Part shown: positions 34,985 to 43,369 of the stretch, one piece after another
How positions within the stretch are numbered: the first letter of the stretch is position 1
How the letters are laid out: the number at the start of each line of letters is the position of its first letter
Assembly: GCA_016841205.1 (NCBI GenBank)
Contig: JAENZP010000001.1
Location: forward strand, 1-64,000
Direction of reading: 5' to 3'
Length of the DNA stretch: 64,000 nucleotides
DNA from: Desulfoscipio geothermicus
Lineage (GTDB): Bacteria; Bacillota; Desulfotomaculia; Desulfotomaculales; Desulfallaceae
Made by a program: the position numbers and the translations under genes
Notes under the pieces: generated by a model
What the model saw: the letters and a program-made list of their open reading frames with translations, nothing else
What the model was told of the DNA's origin: nothing
Database searches by the model: none

Positions 34985-35206
34985 TTGGATAAGAAGGTGC
35001 GTGAACTAATCGCAATTGGGTCCAGTATTGCTGCAAACTGTCAACCTTGATTAACTTATCATTTCAACGCTGCCCGTGGGGCAGGAGCTAACGAAAGTGA
35101 TATTAAAACGGCCATTGCAATAGGAGAAATGATTCGCGGAAAACCGCAAGAGCACATGCAAAATTTGCTGGATAAGTTAGAAACTGAGTTTAAGACCACT
35201 AAATAA
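34985..35206 (+). CDS. AhpD-like selenoprotein with CxxU motif
   Basis: Reads DKKVRELIAIGSSIAANCQP, UGA, LTYHFNAARGAGANESD, then AIAIGEMIRGK and ends FKTTK: 73 residues with selenocysteine at 22. In the carboxymuconolactone-decarboxylase/AhpD family this site is CxxC (ANCxPCxxYH), so UGA stands for the second Cys. A perfect hairpin CTGCCC-GTG-GGGCAG begins 19 bases later, an excellent SECIS candidate. The TTG start has AAGGA about 10 bases upstream. The gene is easily missed because of the UGA. Likely a thiol/selenol peroxidase or reductase partner of the Acr3-like carrier encoded before it. Confidence 0.82.
35070..35084 (+). promoter_or_regulatory. SECIS-like hairpin of the AhpD-like gene
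   Basis: CTGCCC, loop GTG, GGGCAG: a perfect 6-bp stem, loop 25 bases after the UGA, G first in the loop. Position and form fit SelB-binding elements in Firmicutes. Confidence 0.7.
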
Positions 35207-35456
35207 TCTTTTAAGCGAAATATCTAGCAGATCCGAATAAAAAGAGTAATATTTATGCAGGCGCATACTTTAATTATAGAAGTTAAGGTAGACCCAAAGC
35301 AAAACGAAGCAGCTACTTCGCTTAGCTGTAATAAATAATTGGCAATAAATTCATATCTCAAGGCTTATTACCCTGAAAACCTTGCAAATGGTTGTTTAGG
35401 GTCTTTTATTTTACCCCTCATTATCATTTAAAGCACTGCATATTTTAATAGGAACT
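35207..35456. other. Intergenic DNA
   Basis: A 27-codon frame from 35254 (MQAHTLIIEVKVDPKQN) looks like a truncated N-terminus of unknown origin. ACCCTGAAAACCTT followed by GTTTAGGGT and TTTT near 35370-35405 may be a terminator between the convergent genes. Confidence 0.35.
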
Positions 35457-36125
35457 TTAATTTAATATTTTATCCCATAAGAACCATAGGCTTAATACTA
35501 GCAGCACCGCACCGCTTATCCTTTGTAAAACATTACTCCATACCTGCAGTCGGCCTATTCTTTTTACCAGTCCCGTAAAGGAGCCGACCAGCAATAAGGG
35601 CAGGCTGCGTCCTAAGGCATATATAAATAACAGTGTAAAACCATACAATGCGCTTCCTTTGCCGACGGCATAGACCAAGACACCGGCAGTAACCGGGGTG
35701 GTACAGGGCGATGCGGCAAAGGCAAAAGGTATACCCAATAAAAACGCTCCTAATAAGCCTCTTGTTCCACCGGCTTTTAATGTAACGCCCGGCAAGTCCG
35801 GCAGGGTAAATAAACCCAATAGGTTTAATCCCATGAGCAACAGTATAAAGGCCAGCACATACCATAAAATATCGCTTTCTAAAAACAAACTGCCGGCCAG
35901 AGCAACTACAGCACCCAAAGTGGCCAGGGTGAGAGATAAACCCAACACAAAGGCCAGCGACAGGGCAAACCCGCGCAGCTTGGATTTTTCTGCGTAACCG
36001 CCCACGTAACCCACCACAAAAACCACTGTGGGTAGCGTGCAGGGACTAAGGCCGCTGGCTAACCCCCCGGCAAACACTAGTAAACCGGCTAAAGGAGTAA
36101 TTGATTCGGCTGGCAGGTTAATCAT
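35457..36125 (-). CDS. ccdA: CcdA-type thiol-disulfide transporter
   Basis: A 222-aa membrane protein with six segments. The two symmetric cysteine sites are GLSPCTLPT (C29) and AASPCTTPV, as in CcdA/DsbD, which passes electrons from cytoplasmic thioredoxin to the outside. Its ATG overlaps by four bases the end of the gene for an exported thioredoxin-like protein, the likely acceptor. An ArsR gene lies upstream in the same direction. So the pair is probably a metalloid-responsive extracellular reduction module rather than cytochrome c assembly. Confidence 0.88.
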   Translation of the reverse strand: MINLPAESITPLAGLLVFAGGLASGLSPCTLPTVVFVVGYVGGYAEKSKLRGFALSLAFVLGLSLTLATLGAVVALAGSLFLESDILWYVLAFILLLMGLNLLGLFTLPDLPGVTLKAGGTRGLLGAFLLGIPFAFAASPCTTPVTAGVLVYAVGKGSALYGFTLLFIYALGRSLPLLLVGSFTGLVKRIGRLQVWSNVLQRISGAVLLVLSLWFLWDKILN

Positions 36126-36625
36126 AATCCGTTCACCAACCTTTGAAGCTGTTTATCCATTTCATCAGAATCAATTTCGCCTATAATTGGCGAACTAGCT
36201 TGACCGTCCTTCCCTATTAATATCACCGCCGGAATAGATGCGACTGAGTATTTTTTAGCTAGCTTCATTAACGCTCTGCGCTCAGTTTCCTGGTAAAAGG
36301 CAACGTCAATCCAAGCAAAATTAACGTAATGTTTATATTTGCTTTCTAATTCTTGGACCGTCAGTTTATGCTGGTTGAAATATTCCCTGGTAGACGGGCA
36401 GCAATCAGCCTCATATGTGAAAACCAGCATTGCCGGTTTTTTGCCATTTAAGGCACCTGCAACTAAATTATCCAGATTTTCCTGGGCTGATGAAGGGCTT
36501 GATGTAGACGAACTGGACACCGCCGGGTCACCATCCTGCCTGCCTTTATTAAGCGACTGAGCCAATGCGATACCTCCTACCACTAATACCACCAGCACTA
36601 GGACTATAACACTCTTATTTTTCAT
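36122..36625 (-). CDS. Exported thioredoxin-like protein with CC active site
   Basis: A 167-aa protein. Residues 5-22 form an uncleaved-looking signal anchor (VIVLVLVVLVVGGIALA), then a Ser-rich linker and a thioredoxin fold from about residue 55. The active site reads EADCCPSTREY (C75, C76): adjacent cysteines instead of CxxC, in the expected place after MLVFTY. The cis-proline loop VASIPAVILI is present. It probably receives electrons from CcdA. A vicinal Cys pair could bind As(III) or act on a special substrate. Confidence 0.8.
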   Translation of the reverse strand: MKNKSVIVLVLVVLVVGGIALAQSLNKGRQDGDPAVSSSSTSSPSSAQENLDNLVAGALNGKKPAMLVFTYEADCCPSTREYFNQHKLTVQELESKYKHYVNFAWIDVAFYQETERRALMKLAKKYSVASIPAVILIGKDGQASSPIIGEIDSDEMDKQLQRLVNGL

Positions 36626-36658
36626 AATAGTTCCTCTAGTCTTCCCTAAACTGCTTTT

Positions 36659-37054
36659 TTAAGCTTGCTTCTTCAAAGAAACAGCTTCCATCTTCCCTGC
36701 TTTACAAAGTAATATATCCGTGTCACTGTCCAACTGATTAAAGCGCAAACATTCTTCTTTAAACTCGGGCAGTTCAGCCAGGTCGGCATGTAAAAAATTA
36801 ATCATGTTTTTAAAATTTTTATCGATGTAATCCTTTTGTAGACTATAAAAAACCCGCTGAGCCTCTTTCTTTTCGGTGATAAGCCCAGCTTCTTTCATAG
36901 TCCGTAGATGTTGCGATATTCTGGGCTGACTCATTTGCAGCACCGATTCCAGCTCACATACGTACATAGGTCTTATAGATAAAAGCTTTAATATCTTTAA
37001 CCGTGTGGGTTCACCTAAAGCCTTAAAAACTTTGACAAATTTATTTATGCTCAT
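36659..37054 (-). CDS. ArsR-family regulator
   Basis: A 131-aa winged-helix repressor. The site equivalent to ELCVCDL reads MYVCELESVLQ with only one Cys (C33), and two more cysteines lie in the tail (EECLRF, ILLCKAG). The reading helix is SQPRISQHLRTMKEA. The altered metal site suggests a response different from the two other ArsR proteins here. It lies 33 bases upstream of the thioredoxin-like gene, in one operon with it and ccdA. Confidence 0.85.
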   Translation of the reverse strand: MSINKFVKVFKALGEPTRLKILKLLSIRPMYVCELESVLQMSQPRISQHLRTMKEAGLITEKKEAQRVFYSLQKDYIDKNFKNMINFLHADLAELPEFKEECLRFNQLDSDTDILLCKAGKMEAVSLKKQA

Positions 37055-37186
37055 AGCCTTGCCTCCATTAATATTTATTTATATAATTATAGAATTATTA
37101 TATAATATTTTTATCGATTATTTTAGTTAATTTTATTTAAGAAACTGAAGTGTCAATCTTGACTAGTATAAATATATTTTCATCAG

Positions 37187-37300
37187 TGCCGGAGCTATAC
37201 CCCGCAAGTAATTATCCTGGCCTCAAAATAACCACAAGCTGATTGTTGCCTTTGTGATAACTATACTTGTGGCTGTTAAACTAGCCGGATATTCCTTCAA
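37187..37300 (+). pseudogene. Permease C-terminal remnant, copy C
   Basis: SAGAIP, then a frameshifted stretch, then KLIVAFVITILVAV and LAGYSFN: a heavily decayed form of the permease end seen at 32059 and 53665. It precedes the 83-aa member of the small protein family, keeping the same order as the other copies. Confidence 0.5.
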
Positions 37301-37333
37301 TTGAATATTCTAAATGAGAGGAGTATTACAGAT

Positions 37334-37585
37334 ATGGGCGGTTGTTGTGATCCTAATGCACCAAAAATCTATAAGCTGGAAATCGACGGCAATATAATCG
37401 GATTAGCCGGAGTAGAGCAGGCCTTCCTTGATGTAATAGAACTTGACCTAAAGGACGATGAGGCTGCCGAAAAACTGCTGGAATTAGTGGAAAAGGGAAA
37501 CTACGTCCCTAAAAGCGCTGAAAGGCATTATAAGCTGGCCATATACGCAGAATATAAAAAGTATGTAGCTAAACTTAACAAATAA
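37334..37585 (+). CDS. 83-aa conserved protein, paralog C
   Basis: Starts MGGCCDPNAPKIYKLEIDG, then NIIGLAGVEQAFLDVI and KGNYVPKSAERHYKLAI. It shares the IYK...D/E-G...IGLAGVE core with the proteins at 31244 and 53861, but is more diverged and lacks the C-terminal Cys. Its two N-terminal cysteines are adjacent. The inner ATG is used because GAGAGGAG precedes it. Function unknown; repeated linkage to permease tails suggests a partner protein, perhaps a small soft-metal carrier. Confidence 0.68.
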   Translation: MGGCCDPNAPKIYKLEIDGNIIGLAGVEQAFLDVIELDLKDDEAAEKLLELVEKGNYVPKSAERHYKLAIYAEYKKYVAKLNK

Positions 37586-37680
37586 TAGATTCAACCATAT
37601 CAAAAGACATATTTGCAGAATTCGCTGCACAAAGGCGGCATTGTCTTACCTGACCCAGTCATTTAATTATTTTTACGCAA

Positions 37681-37716
37681 AACCTGAATAACCTTATTAA
37701 ACGGTTGTTCAGGTTT
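37681..37716 (+). terminator. Rho-independent terminator
   Basis: AACCTGAATAACC pairs with GGTTGTTCAGGTT, followed by TCTTTATT. It ends the 83-aa gene transcript. Confidence 0.6.
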
Positions 37717-37918
37717 CTTTATTCCTAATTATCATGTGGACTGTTTTCCTATCCGTTATTGGCATTTTCTTTGTGGATATTGCCATATTTAAATGCTTTT
37801 TTATTGACATAATATATTTTACAGCGTAATACATGTGTAACGACACATATGAGTAACGGCTAGTATATGATTATTTGAATATGTTTTCTCAAAATGAGAT
37901 ATGCAAAGCATTATCTTG

Positions 37919-38059
37919 CTATGATGGAGATTTCCATAATAAAAACGGGTCAAGGTAAAGAGGATTATCTTCATCTAAAAAAGGGATTGCGAAATAAATT
38001 TCTTCTTGAGTGATAGGTATATTATAGTAATCTACTAGTCTAGATCGAATAATTTCCAT
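37919..38059 (-). pseudogene. N-terminal fragment of a conserved hypothetical protein
   Basis: AAAGGAGG precedes ATG, giving MEIIRSRLVDYYNIPITQ, then FAIPFLDEDNPLYLDPF and LLWKSPS, 46 codons. The wording FAIPFLDEDxPLYxDPFLLWKSPS is one I recall from the start of longer uncharacterised bacterial proteins, so this is likely cut short. It has a strong ribosome site and may still be translated. Confidence 0.5.
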
Positions 38060-38120
38060 TGTCAACCTCCTTTTGTAAATCCTTGTAAAACATCTTTAAT
38101 CTTTGAAGGGCGAAAGCCCT

Positions 38121-38309
38121 TTAAATCAATTTACGTATTTTTAGTTGAATCATCATTTGCTCGAACTTCCTGTTATTAGTCGTGGGTTGATTTTTCACAA
38201 GGACCAGACCGCAATTTAAAATGCCAGCTTCCATCATTGAGTCGCCCTTGATTCTAAGCATAAAAACATTACCCTGACCGGAGAAAACCTTGGAGTCACA
38301 GTAAGCATA
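38121..38309 (-). pseudogene. LexA-like S24 peptidase fragment
   Basis: The frame reads GQGNVFMLRIKGDSMMEAG and NCGLVLVKNQPTTNNR, the serine part of the LexA/UmuD peptidase with the nucleophile in GDSMM. The C-terminal lysine box is replaced by an unrelated lysine-rich tail, and the DNA-binding domain is missing. A hairpin AAGGGC-GAAA-GCCCTT lies directly after the stop. Confidence 0.6.
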
Positions 38310-38380
38310 GCAGCAATTTAGAGGATTATCATATAAAGAAATAAGCCCACCAAAGAGGTAGGCTTTTTTGTGATGTGATT

Positions 38381-38418
38381 TTAGAGACTGTCTATATTAT
38401 TAGAGACTGCCTATATTA
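38381..38418. repeat. Tandem 19-base direct repeat
   Basis: TTAGAGACTGTCTATATTA followed at once by TTAGAGACTGCCTATATTA. A terminator-like hairpin (AGCCCACC, GGTAGGCT, T run) lies just before it at about 38343-38370. Confidence 0.5.
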
Positions 38419-38455
38419 ATAAGTTTTCAGGACAGCCCCTTTCAGAATCAAAAAC

Positions 38456-38638
38456 TTATTTAAATTTATATTCTAAATAGGTGAGAAAAATGGCAATAGA
38501 AATAGCTAGCCAAAATAAAAGTTCGGAAAGCCAAACGGGCCCAGGCAGAAGATATGCTACAATGATTAATATAAAGGCAACTTTGTTTAATAGTTTTTTT
38601 AGTTGAATTAAATTAGAACTGACCGACAGCCATTCCAT
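38456..38638 (-). CDS. Small membrane protein, hypothetical
   Basis: About 60 residues from MEWLSVSSN, with two hydrophobic stretches (VAFILIIVAYLLP and ELLFWLAISIAIFLTYL) and a charged end. The frame is open 11 codons further upstream. No good ribosome site is seen, so it may be a remnant. Not recognised. Confidence 0.35.
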   Translation of the reverse strand: MEWLSVSSNLIQLKKLLNKVAFILIIVAYLLPGPVWLSELLFWLAISIAIFLTYLEYKFK

Positions 38639-38764
38639 AATTCTTAATTTTATGTCATATAGAATTATCATTTACCATTTTACCCCACTATTTACACCAA
38701 TTAAAACCAACTGAAAGAAGTCTCACCATAACTGTTAAATTCATAAGTATTTGTATAGGTTATG

Positions 38765-38971
38765 TCAAACCATAATGTGGTTTCCAAATATCCTCATTTC
38801 CATTTCGAAAACCACTTGAGCGCTAGGATTGTATGATTCATGTGTATCCCACGTTCCCAACAAGCCCGTCGAAATTTTCAGTGTAACACGCGCCGGGACC
38901 CGTCTGTCAAGGCTCCCCTTCGGCGCCTGTTTATAGTGCATAGCCTTTCCTCTGGGCTCACCTAAAAACAT
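38765..38971 (-). CDS. Hypothetical protein, doubtful
   Basis: A 68-codon frame (MFLGEPRGKAMHYKQAPKG, then RVPARVTLKISTGLLG and VVFEMEMRIFGN). It looks coding in composition but has no clear ribosome site and no family I recognise. It sits beside an amidohydrolase remnant, in the same direction, and may be another gene fragment. Confidence 0.3.
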   Translation of the reverse strand: MFLGEPRGKAMHYKQAPKGSLDRRVPARVTLKISTGLLGTWDTHESYNPSAQVVFEMEMRIFGNHIMV

Positions 38972-39006
38972 GATTTTCTTATATTAGATCTTTATCCATA
39001 CGGTGT

Positions 39007-39342
39007 TCAAAGCTTCAACAAGTCTATGGCGTTCTGTCTCCCTATTTTGATTCTTTCTAAGTAACTTAGTGGCACATTGTCAAACCACGTGGATGCCTCA
39101 TCAAGACTTTCGTATGGTGTATCAGAGGAAAACATTACTTTGTGAGAATCACATTCCAAAAGAGTATCTAAAAATGCTCTGGTGTGAAAATGTCCGCTTG
39201 TTGTAATCCATACGTTATTTTCAAAGTAATAAGTAAGGGGTTTCTTATGATTGCCGCACGGTTTCTGATTATTCAAACGATGCTGAAGCCTGGATAGCCC
39301 AAAGGGCAACCCTTCGCCCAGATGTCCTTTTATTTTTTTCAC
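39007..39342 (-). pseudogene. C-terminal part of an amidohydrolase (decarboxylase-type)
   Basis: Reads KGHLGEGLPFGLSRLQHRL, NNVWITTSGHFHTRAFL, KVMFSSDTPYESLDEAS and ends NAIDLLKL. These are the last third of the amidohydrolase-2 family (2,3-dihydroxybenzoate and gamma-resorcylate decarboxylase-like), with the catalytic Asp in SSDTPY. The metal-binding N-terminus is gone, replaced by the short repeat at 39343. Not functional as an enzyme. Confidence 0.65.
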
Positions 39343-39509
39343 TGTCTACTTTGAGGGGAGCATATCACAATGTAAGAACAGAAAGGTTTTTCAGTACTAT
39401 AAAATGTGACTGCGTCTATATTAATGAATTCAATAGCCCCGGGAGTTGAGAATTGCTTTATTTCAATATATTCAAGAGTACAATACCTACCGACCCCATT
39501 CTTCCATTG

Positions 39510-39557
39510 GAGGCCAATGCCCGGCCCAAGTCTATGCTGGCAAGGATCATCAAGAAG
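39510..39557 (+). repeat. 48-base dispersed repeat, copy 2
   Basis: Matches 7656-7703 at 47 of 48 bases. Here the reading frame EANARPKSMLARIIKK continues LLEHTNTERRITYKIFSVS to a stop, so it may be the end of a coding fragment. The minus strand also has a 93-codon frame through 39339-39620, not recognised. Confidence 0.55.
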
Positions 39558-39857
39558 CTGCTTGAGCATACAAACACGGAAAGGAGGATAACTTACAAAA
39601 TATTTTCCGTGTCTTGACAATGGGGGGCATTATAATCCATATCTTGCTCTCGTCATTTAAATTTGTTTCATTTTATCATATTCTTCTGAGATGAAAAGTT
39701 TAAAAATTTAAAATTAACCGTTCATAAACATTAAAATATTCTCCAGTTTATTTCAATTCATTATAATACTATGGTAATTATGATGCTGTACATTTTAAAC
39801 ACAGTTTTCATTAATTTGTTAAATTTAAATCAAATTAGTTTTTTGGAGGATCATAAT

Positions 39858-40622
39858 TTGCTATTAACAAGGTGTACAAATTTCGCGGAACTTTTACCAT
39901 TTTTAAAACTTGATTATGCTAATAATTTATATTTCTTTACGTATGCAAGCGAGCTTAGAAAATCTGAAGTTATTGTTTTAGTAGGAAAGTTTAACAGAAA
40001 AATAGTATTTTCAATTTTACTTACACCAGTCCACTGCTGTGTTTCTTGCACAGATATTAATTATATAGAATTAATATCTGACCAACTACCACCGGTTACC
40101 AGTGTTCATGTCCTTGGAAAACGTGATTTAGTTGAAAAACTAATGCAAGTTACTACAGGACCAGTTCGTGATAATAACCTATACTCATTTAATAGATTAA
40201 CCTCAATCAAGTTATCCTTAGAGCAAAAAACAACTAGCATTAAAGCTTCTAAATATAACCTTAATGATTTGATAGATTTCTATAATAATAACGACATGTT
40301 AATTGATTGTGGCACCAGATTACTTCCCATTCTAAACTGGGGAAAAGTTTATTTTGTCCGAAAGGATAATAAAATAGTTTCTTGTGCTTTGACTACTACT
40401 GAAACAAATGATGCGGCTATGATTGGAGCAGTGTTTACGGAACCGGAACATAGAAATAAAGGATATGCAAAGGATTGTGTATTAAACCTTTGTAAAGAAT
40501 TAATTTTAAATAATAAAACACCCTACTTGTTTTATGAATCAGGCAGTTTATTGCTTACAAGAATGTATACCTCACTAGGATTTAGCAAAATTAATTCATG
40601 GTTGGTTGCAACTAGAAAATAG
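39858..40622 (+). CDS. GNAT-family N-acetyltransferase
   Basis: About 254 residues. The acetyl-CoA-binding motif is AVFTEPEHRNKGYAKDCVL, followed by LFYESGSLLLTRMYTSLGF. The N-terminal half (LLPFLKLDYANNLYFFTYA, IVLVGKF) is like FR47-type acetyltransferases with a split fold. A TTG start with GGAGG 8 bases upstream is preferred; the frame is open 29 codons further up without a ribosome site. The gene is much richer in A+T than its neighbours, a sign of transfer. Substrate unknown. Confidence 0.75.
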   Translation: MLLTRCTNFAELLPFLKLDYANNLYFFTYASELRKSEVIVLVGKFNRKIVFSILLTPVHCCVSCTDINYIELISDQLPPVTSVHVLGKRDLVEKLMQVTTGPVRDNNLYSFNRLTSIKLSLEQKTTSIKASKYNLNDLIDFYNNNDMLIDCGTRLLPILNWGKVYFVRKDNKIVSCALTTTETNDAAMIGAVFTEPEHRNKGYAKDCVLNLCKELILNNKTPYLFYESGSLLLTRMYTSLGFSKINSWLVATRK

Positions 40623-40673
40623 GTATTTCAGTAACTCTAAATCTGCATATTGTTTAGCTACTGTGGATCGTTT

Positions 40674-41411
40674 CTACTCCCACGCTAGCTTTTCCACAGC
40701 ATGTTCCAAATCCTGAACCGACGGAATGGTATACCTAGCCTTTGTATTTAGGTTAGCGTGACCCATTAACGCGGCAACCCTGTCCAGGCTCTCCCCTGTA
40801 TCCACGAGCATCTTGCCAAAAGTGTGACGAAGCATATGCGGGGTAACATCCAAATCTGCCAACCGCCCGTATTTTGTTAGCACATTCTCGGCGGCCCTGG
40901 TTGTGATGTGTGCACCCCGGCGACCGGGAAATAACCACCCCTCTTTAGCCCTGCTTATGTATCCATCAACACCCTGCGCACTGTTACATTTAGCGGCACA
41001 TCCCGGTATTTGTCGACTTTACCCTTACGGACAATGACAAATCCGGAACGTTCCCGGATTATTATAGCGTCCAACCGCTATTCTAAGACCGGTATGTAAT
41101 AGTAACATAATCAATACTAAATCCCTTTCGCTACCATGCTTTTGGACAACCCGCATGAATTGGCCTAGTTCCCGCCGATCAAGCCACCGGGGTGCATTTT
41201 TTTTCTCAGTAGTTGGGTTGCTTTGGATGAACCCCTCGGTACTGGCCCAGGTGAAAAAGCTATTAATTACATCCAGGGCATGGTTGACCGTGGCCGGCTT
41301 TTTCTCCCGTTCGATAAGTTGCCTACGATAATCGGCTATATCCAGGGCAGTTACGGTACCAAGGTCGAAATCGCCATAGATATGCTCCAACCATCCTACA
41401 AACCGACGCAA
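40674..41411 (-). pseudogene. Tyrosine recombinase, broken
   Basis: The N-terminal half (WLEHIYGDFDLGTVTALDI, PATVNHALDVINSFFTWAS, LLLHTGLRI) and the C-terminal half (TPHMLRHTFGKMLVDTG, GHANLNTKARYTIP) are in separate frames with a scrambled middle at about 40884-41030. The boxes R, HxxR, H and Y are all present across the two pieces, so it was once a complete integrase. Confidence 0.7.
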
Positions 41412-41673
41412 CGTTGTTACATAGGAACGTACAGTGCGTTGGGATAGGCCCCGGCCTGCAAGTGTGTTTTAAAGTTGTTAGCAGTTTCCACATAACACCC
41501 CTCCCACGAATTCCTTATGCGAAGTAAAAAACCCCCGTTAAATGGAGGTTTTTAATAACTTATCTGTAGTTTTCGGCCTTATTTCTTCCCATAAGACTTC
41601 TTATCGAAATTTCAAGTCGGTTTTCAAAGTTCCAAAACGATTACCTCTTTATATTAATAGATAAAAGAAAAAA

Positions 41674-41691
41674 CAAGGCATTCGCCTTGTA
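41674..41691 (-). terminator. Terminator hairpin
   Basis: ACAAGGC-ATTC-GCCTTGT, followed on the minus strand by TTTTTTCTTTT. No minus-strand gene directly upstream of it is evident. The region 41412-41948 is otherwise without a clear gene. Confidence 0.5.
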
Positions 41692-41948
41692 CCGTTGTCC
41701 CAAATTGTAGAATATAGTATGATGTTTTACTCATATCATTTTTTAACTCACGTGTCCGCCAGCCCTTGATATTACTGCATTTGCAAGGAATACAAAATCA
41801 TAAGTCCGGCGGGCCGGAAGGGGAACTTTCCGCCTCCCTTCGCTACCTAAATATGCGCTATACCATGCCTACCGCAATGGCTAAGGGTTTAATGACTATG
41901 TTGATATGATATAGTAACCGGGTGTTAGCTTAATACATATATTGTATT

Positions 41949-42062
41949 ATGAAACAGGAACAGCTTACCACAGAACAAGAAAAGATTGTCAAAGCGCTTA
42001 AAGTGATTTTTAATATAGCTAAGCGAATTATTGAAAATAGGGACAAATCATCTCAAAAATAA
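41949..42062 (+). CDS. Possible 37-aa peptide
   Basis: MKQEQLTTEQEKIVKALKV, then IFNIAKRIIENRDKSSQK: a regular amphipathic helix pattern. It has no clear ribosome site, and the upstream DNA is A/T-rich. May be a real small gene or a fragment. From 42063 to 42476 I see nothing firm. Confidence 0.35.
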   Translation: MKQEQLTTEQEKIVKALKVIFNIAKRIIENRDKSSQK

Positions 42063-42476
42063 AACCCCGGTATGTACTTATGATGAATCAGGATAATGAA
42101 AGAAATCTCTCATAAACTCTGCGGTCCTAGCTAGTTAAATCATTTAAAAACTAAAATCAAGGTAATCCTATAAGAATAATACGACATTATGTGATTCCAT
42201 TCGATCATTGGCCCACCACGATACTACCTCTTGGTCCCTAGTATCCTCCCAGTTTTCATAATCACAATAGCATACTATGTATTAAACATTATACTACTGC
42301 AAAGCATGGGCACCACCTTTGCCATGTGTAATAACCGAAAGCGACATATTATACTCTTTGATCAGGTCCTGCACAAACCGTGTTTTGTAAAATTACCTAA
42401 TATTAATAGTATAAAGAAATGGCTAATCACAAAATATATATATATCTTTTAGCTTAGAGAGGAATGAAACTGTTTC

Positions 42477-43037
42477 ATGCCTGTATATTTTATATACCCG
42501 ATTTACACAGCGGTTTTAATGTTAATAGTGCTTGCGGTCGTTCCAAGAAGACAGATTAAAAAGCTAGCGTTATACGGTATTATTTTTGGCGCAGCAACTG
42601 ATGTGCTTGTCATAGTTTTTCTCAAACTAATAGGTGCTGGTGGATATATAAACATTGGTCCATTTGGCTTTATGAGTATTCCTTTTTTCCCTCCCATAGC
42701 TTGGACTGCCTTTTTTATATTACTACTACATTTCTTGCCAGAGAAAAACCCCTGGAATTATATTTACGTCCTGGTCGCAGCTGGGTTTAGTACCATGTTT
42801 TCCAATGTTTTGGGAAACTTAGGTATATTTAAATGGAATTATGGTGGTTTAGTTGTTCCATATATTACCTATTTATCATGGTTTTCTTTTACAACCTGGT
42901 ATTTCTTAAATGATATGAGAGATGAAAAAGTAAATGAAAAATTTATTACCAATAATCAAAAGACCCCATGTATCAAGGTTTTTAGAAATCCGGCATGGAA
43001 ATTGGACCTTAGCTTTAAGAAGAAGAAAATTAAGTGA
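42477..43037 (+). CDS. Hypothetical multi-pass membrane protein
   Basis: A 186-aa protein with about five hydrophobic segments: YPIYTAVLMLIVLAVV, LYGIIFGAATDVLVIVFL, IPFFPPIAWTAFFILLLHFL, YIYVLVAAGFSTMFSNVLG and VVPYITYLSWFSFTTWYFL. The cytoplasmic tail is basic. AGAGAGGAATG lies upstream of the ATG. I do not recognise a function. It is not part of the germination operon, which starts 330 bases later, though such proteins are common in spore-formers. Confidence 0.6.
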   Translation: MPVYFIYPIYTAVLMLIVLAVVPRRQIKKLALYGIIFGAATDVLVIVFLKLIGAGGYINIGPFGFMSIPFFPPIAWTAFFILLLHFLPEKNPWNYIYVLVAAGFSTMFSNVLGNLGIFKWNYGGLVVPYITYLSWFSFTTWYFLNDMRDEKVNEKFITNNQKTPCIKVFRNPAWKLDLSFKKKKIK

Positions 43038-43369
43038 TTATACCCTTCTCAAACCCACTTTATCCTACGTATGTTGTCTCCCTACCATCGGTCTTACCCC
43101 AGGATAACCCTGTCGTACCGCTCTAGATCCCAGCGCCGATACATCACTATCGCCCTGCGGCTAAATGGTTTACCCCTTCTAATATGGCTGATTACTTAGA
43201 TACCATACGATTTTAAGCGCATCAAGGCATGCTCCTGGTGTTTAATTCCGATTATTTTTTTTTATTATTGTGGATGTTAATTACATTATGTTATGAATTT
43301 TTCATCTTTCGGAAAACCTATAACAACAAATCAGAATTAAGATATGGGTTTTTAACGGAGTGTGTGTTA

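Noticed and set aside
42231-42452. 73-codon plus-strand frame before the membrane protein
   Set aside because: No ribosome site and no coherent protein pattern; probably non-coding.
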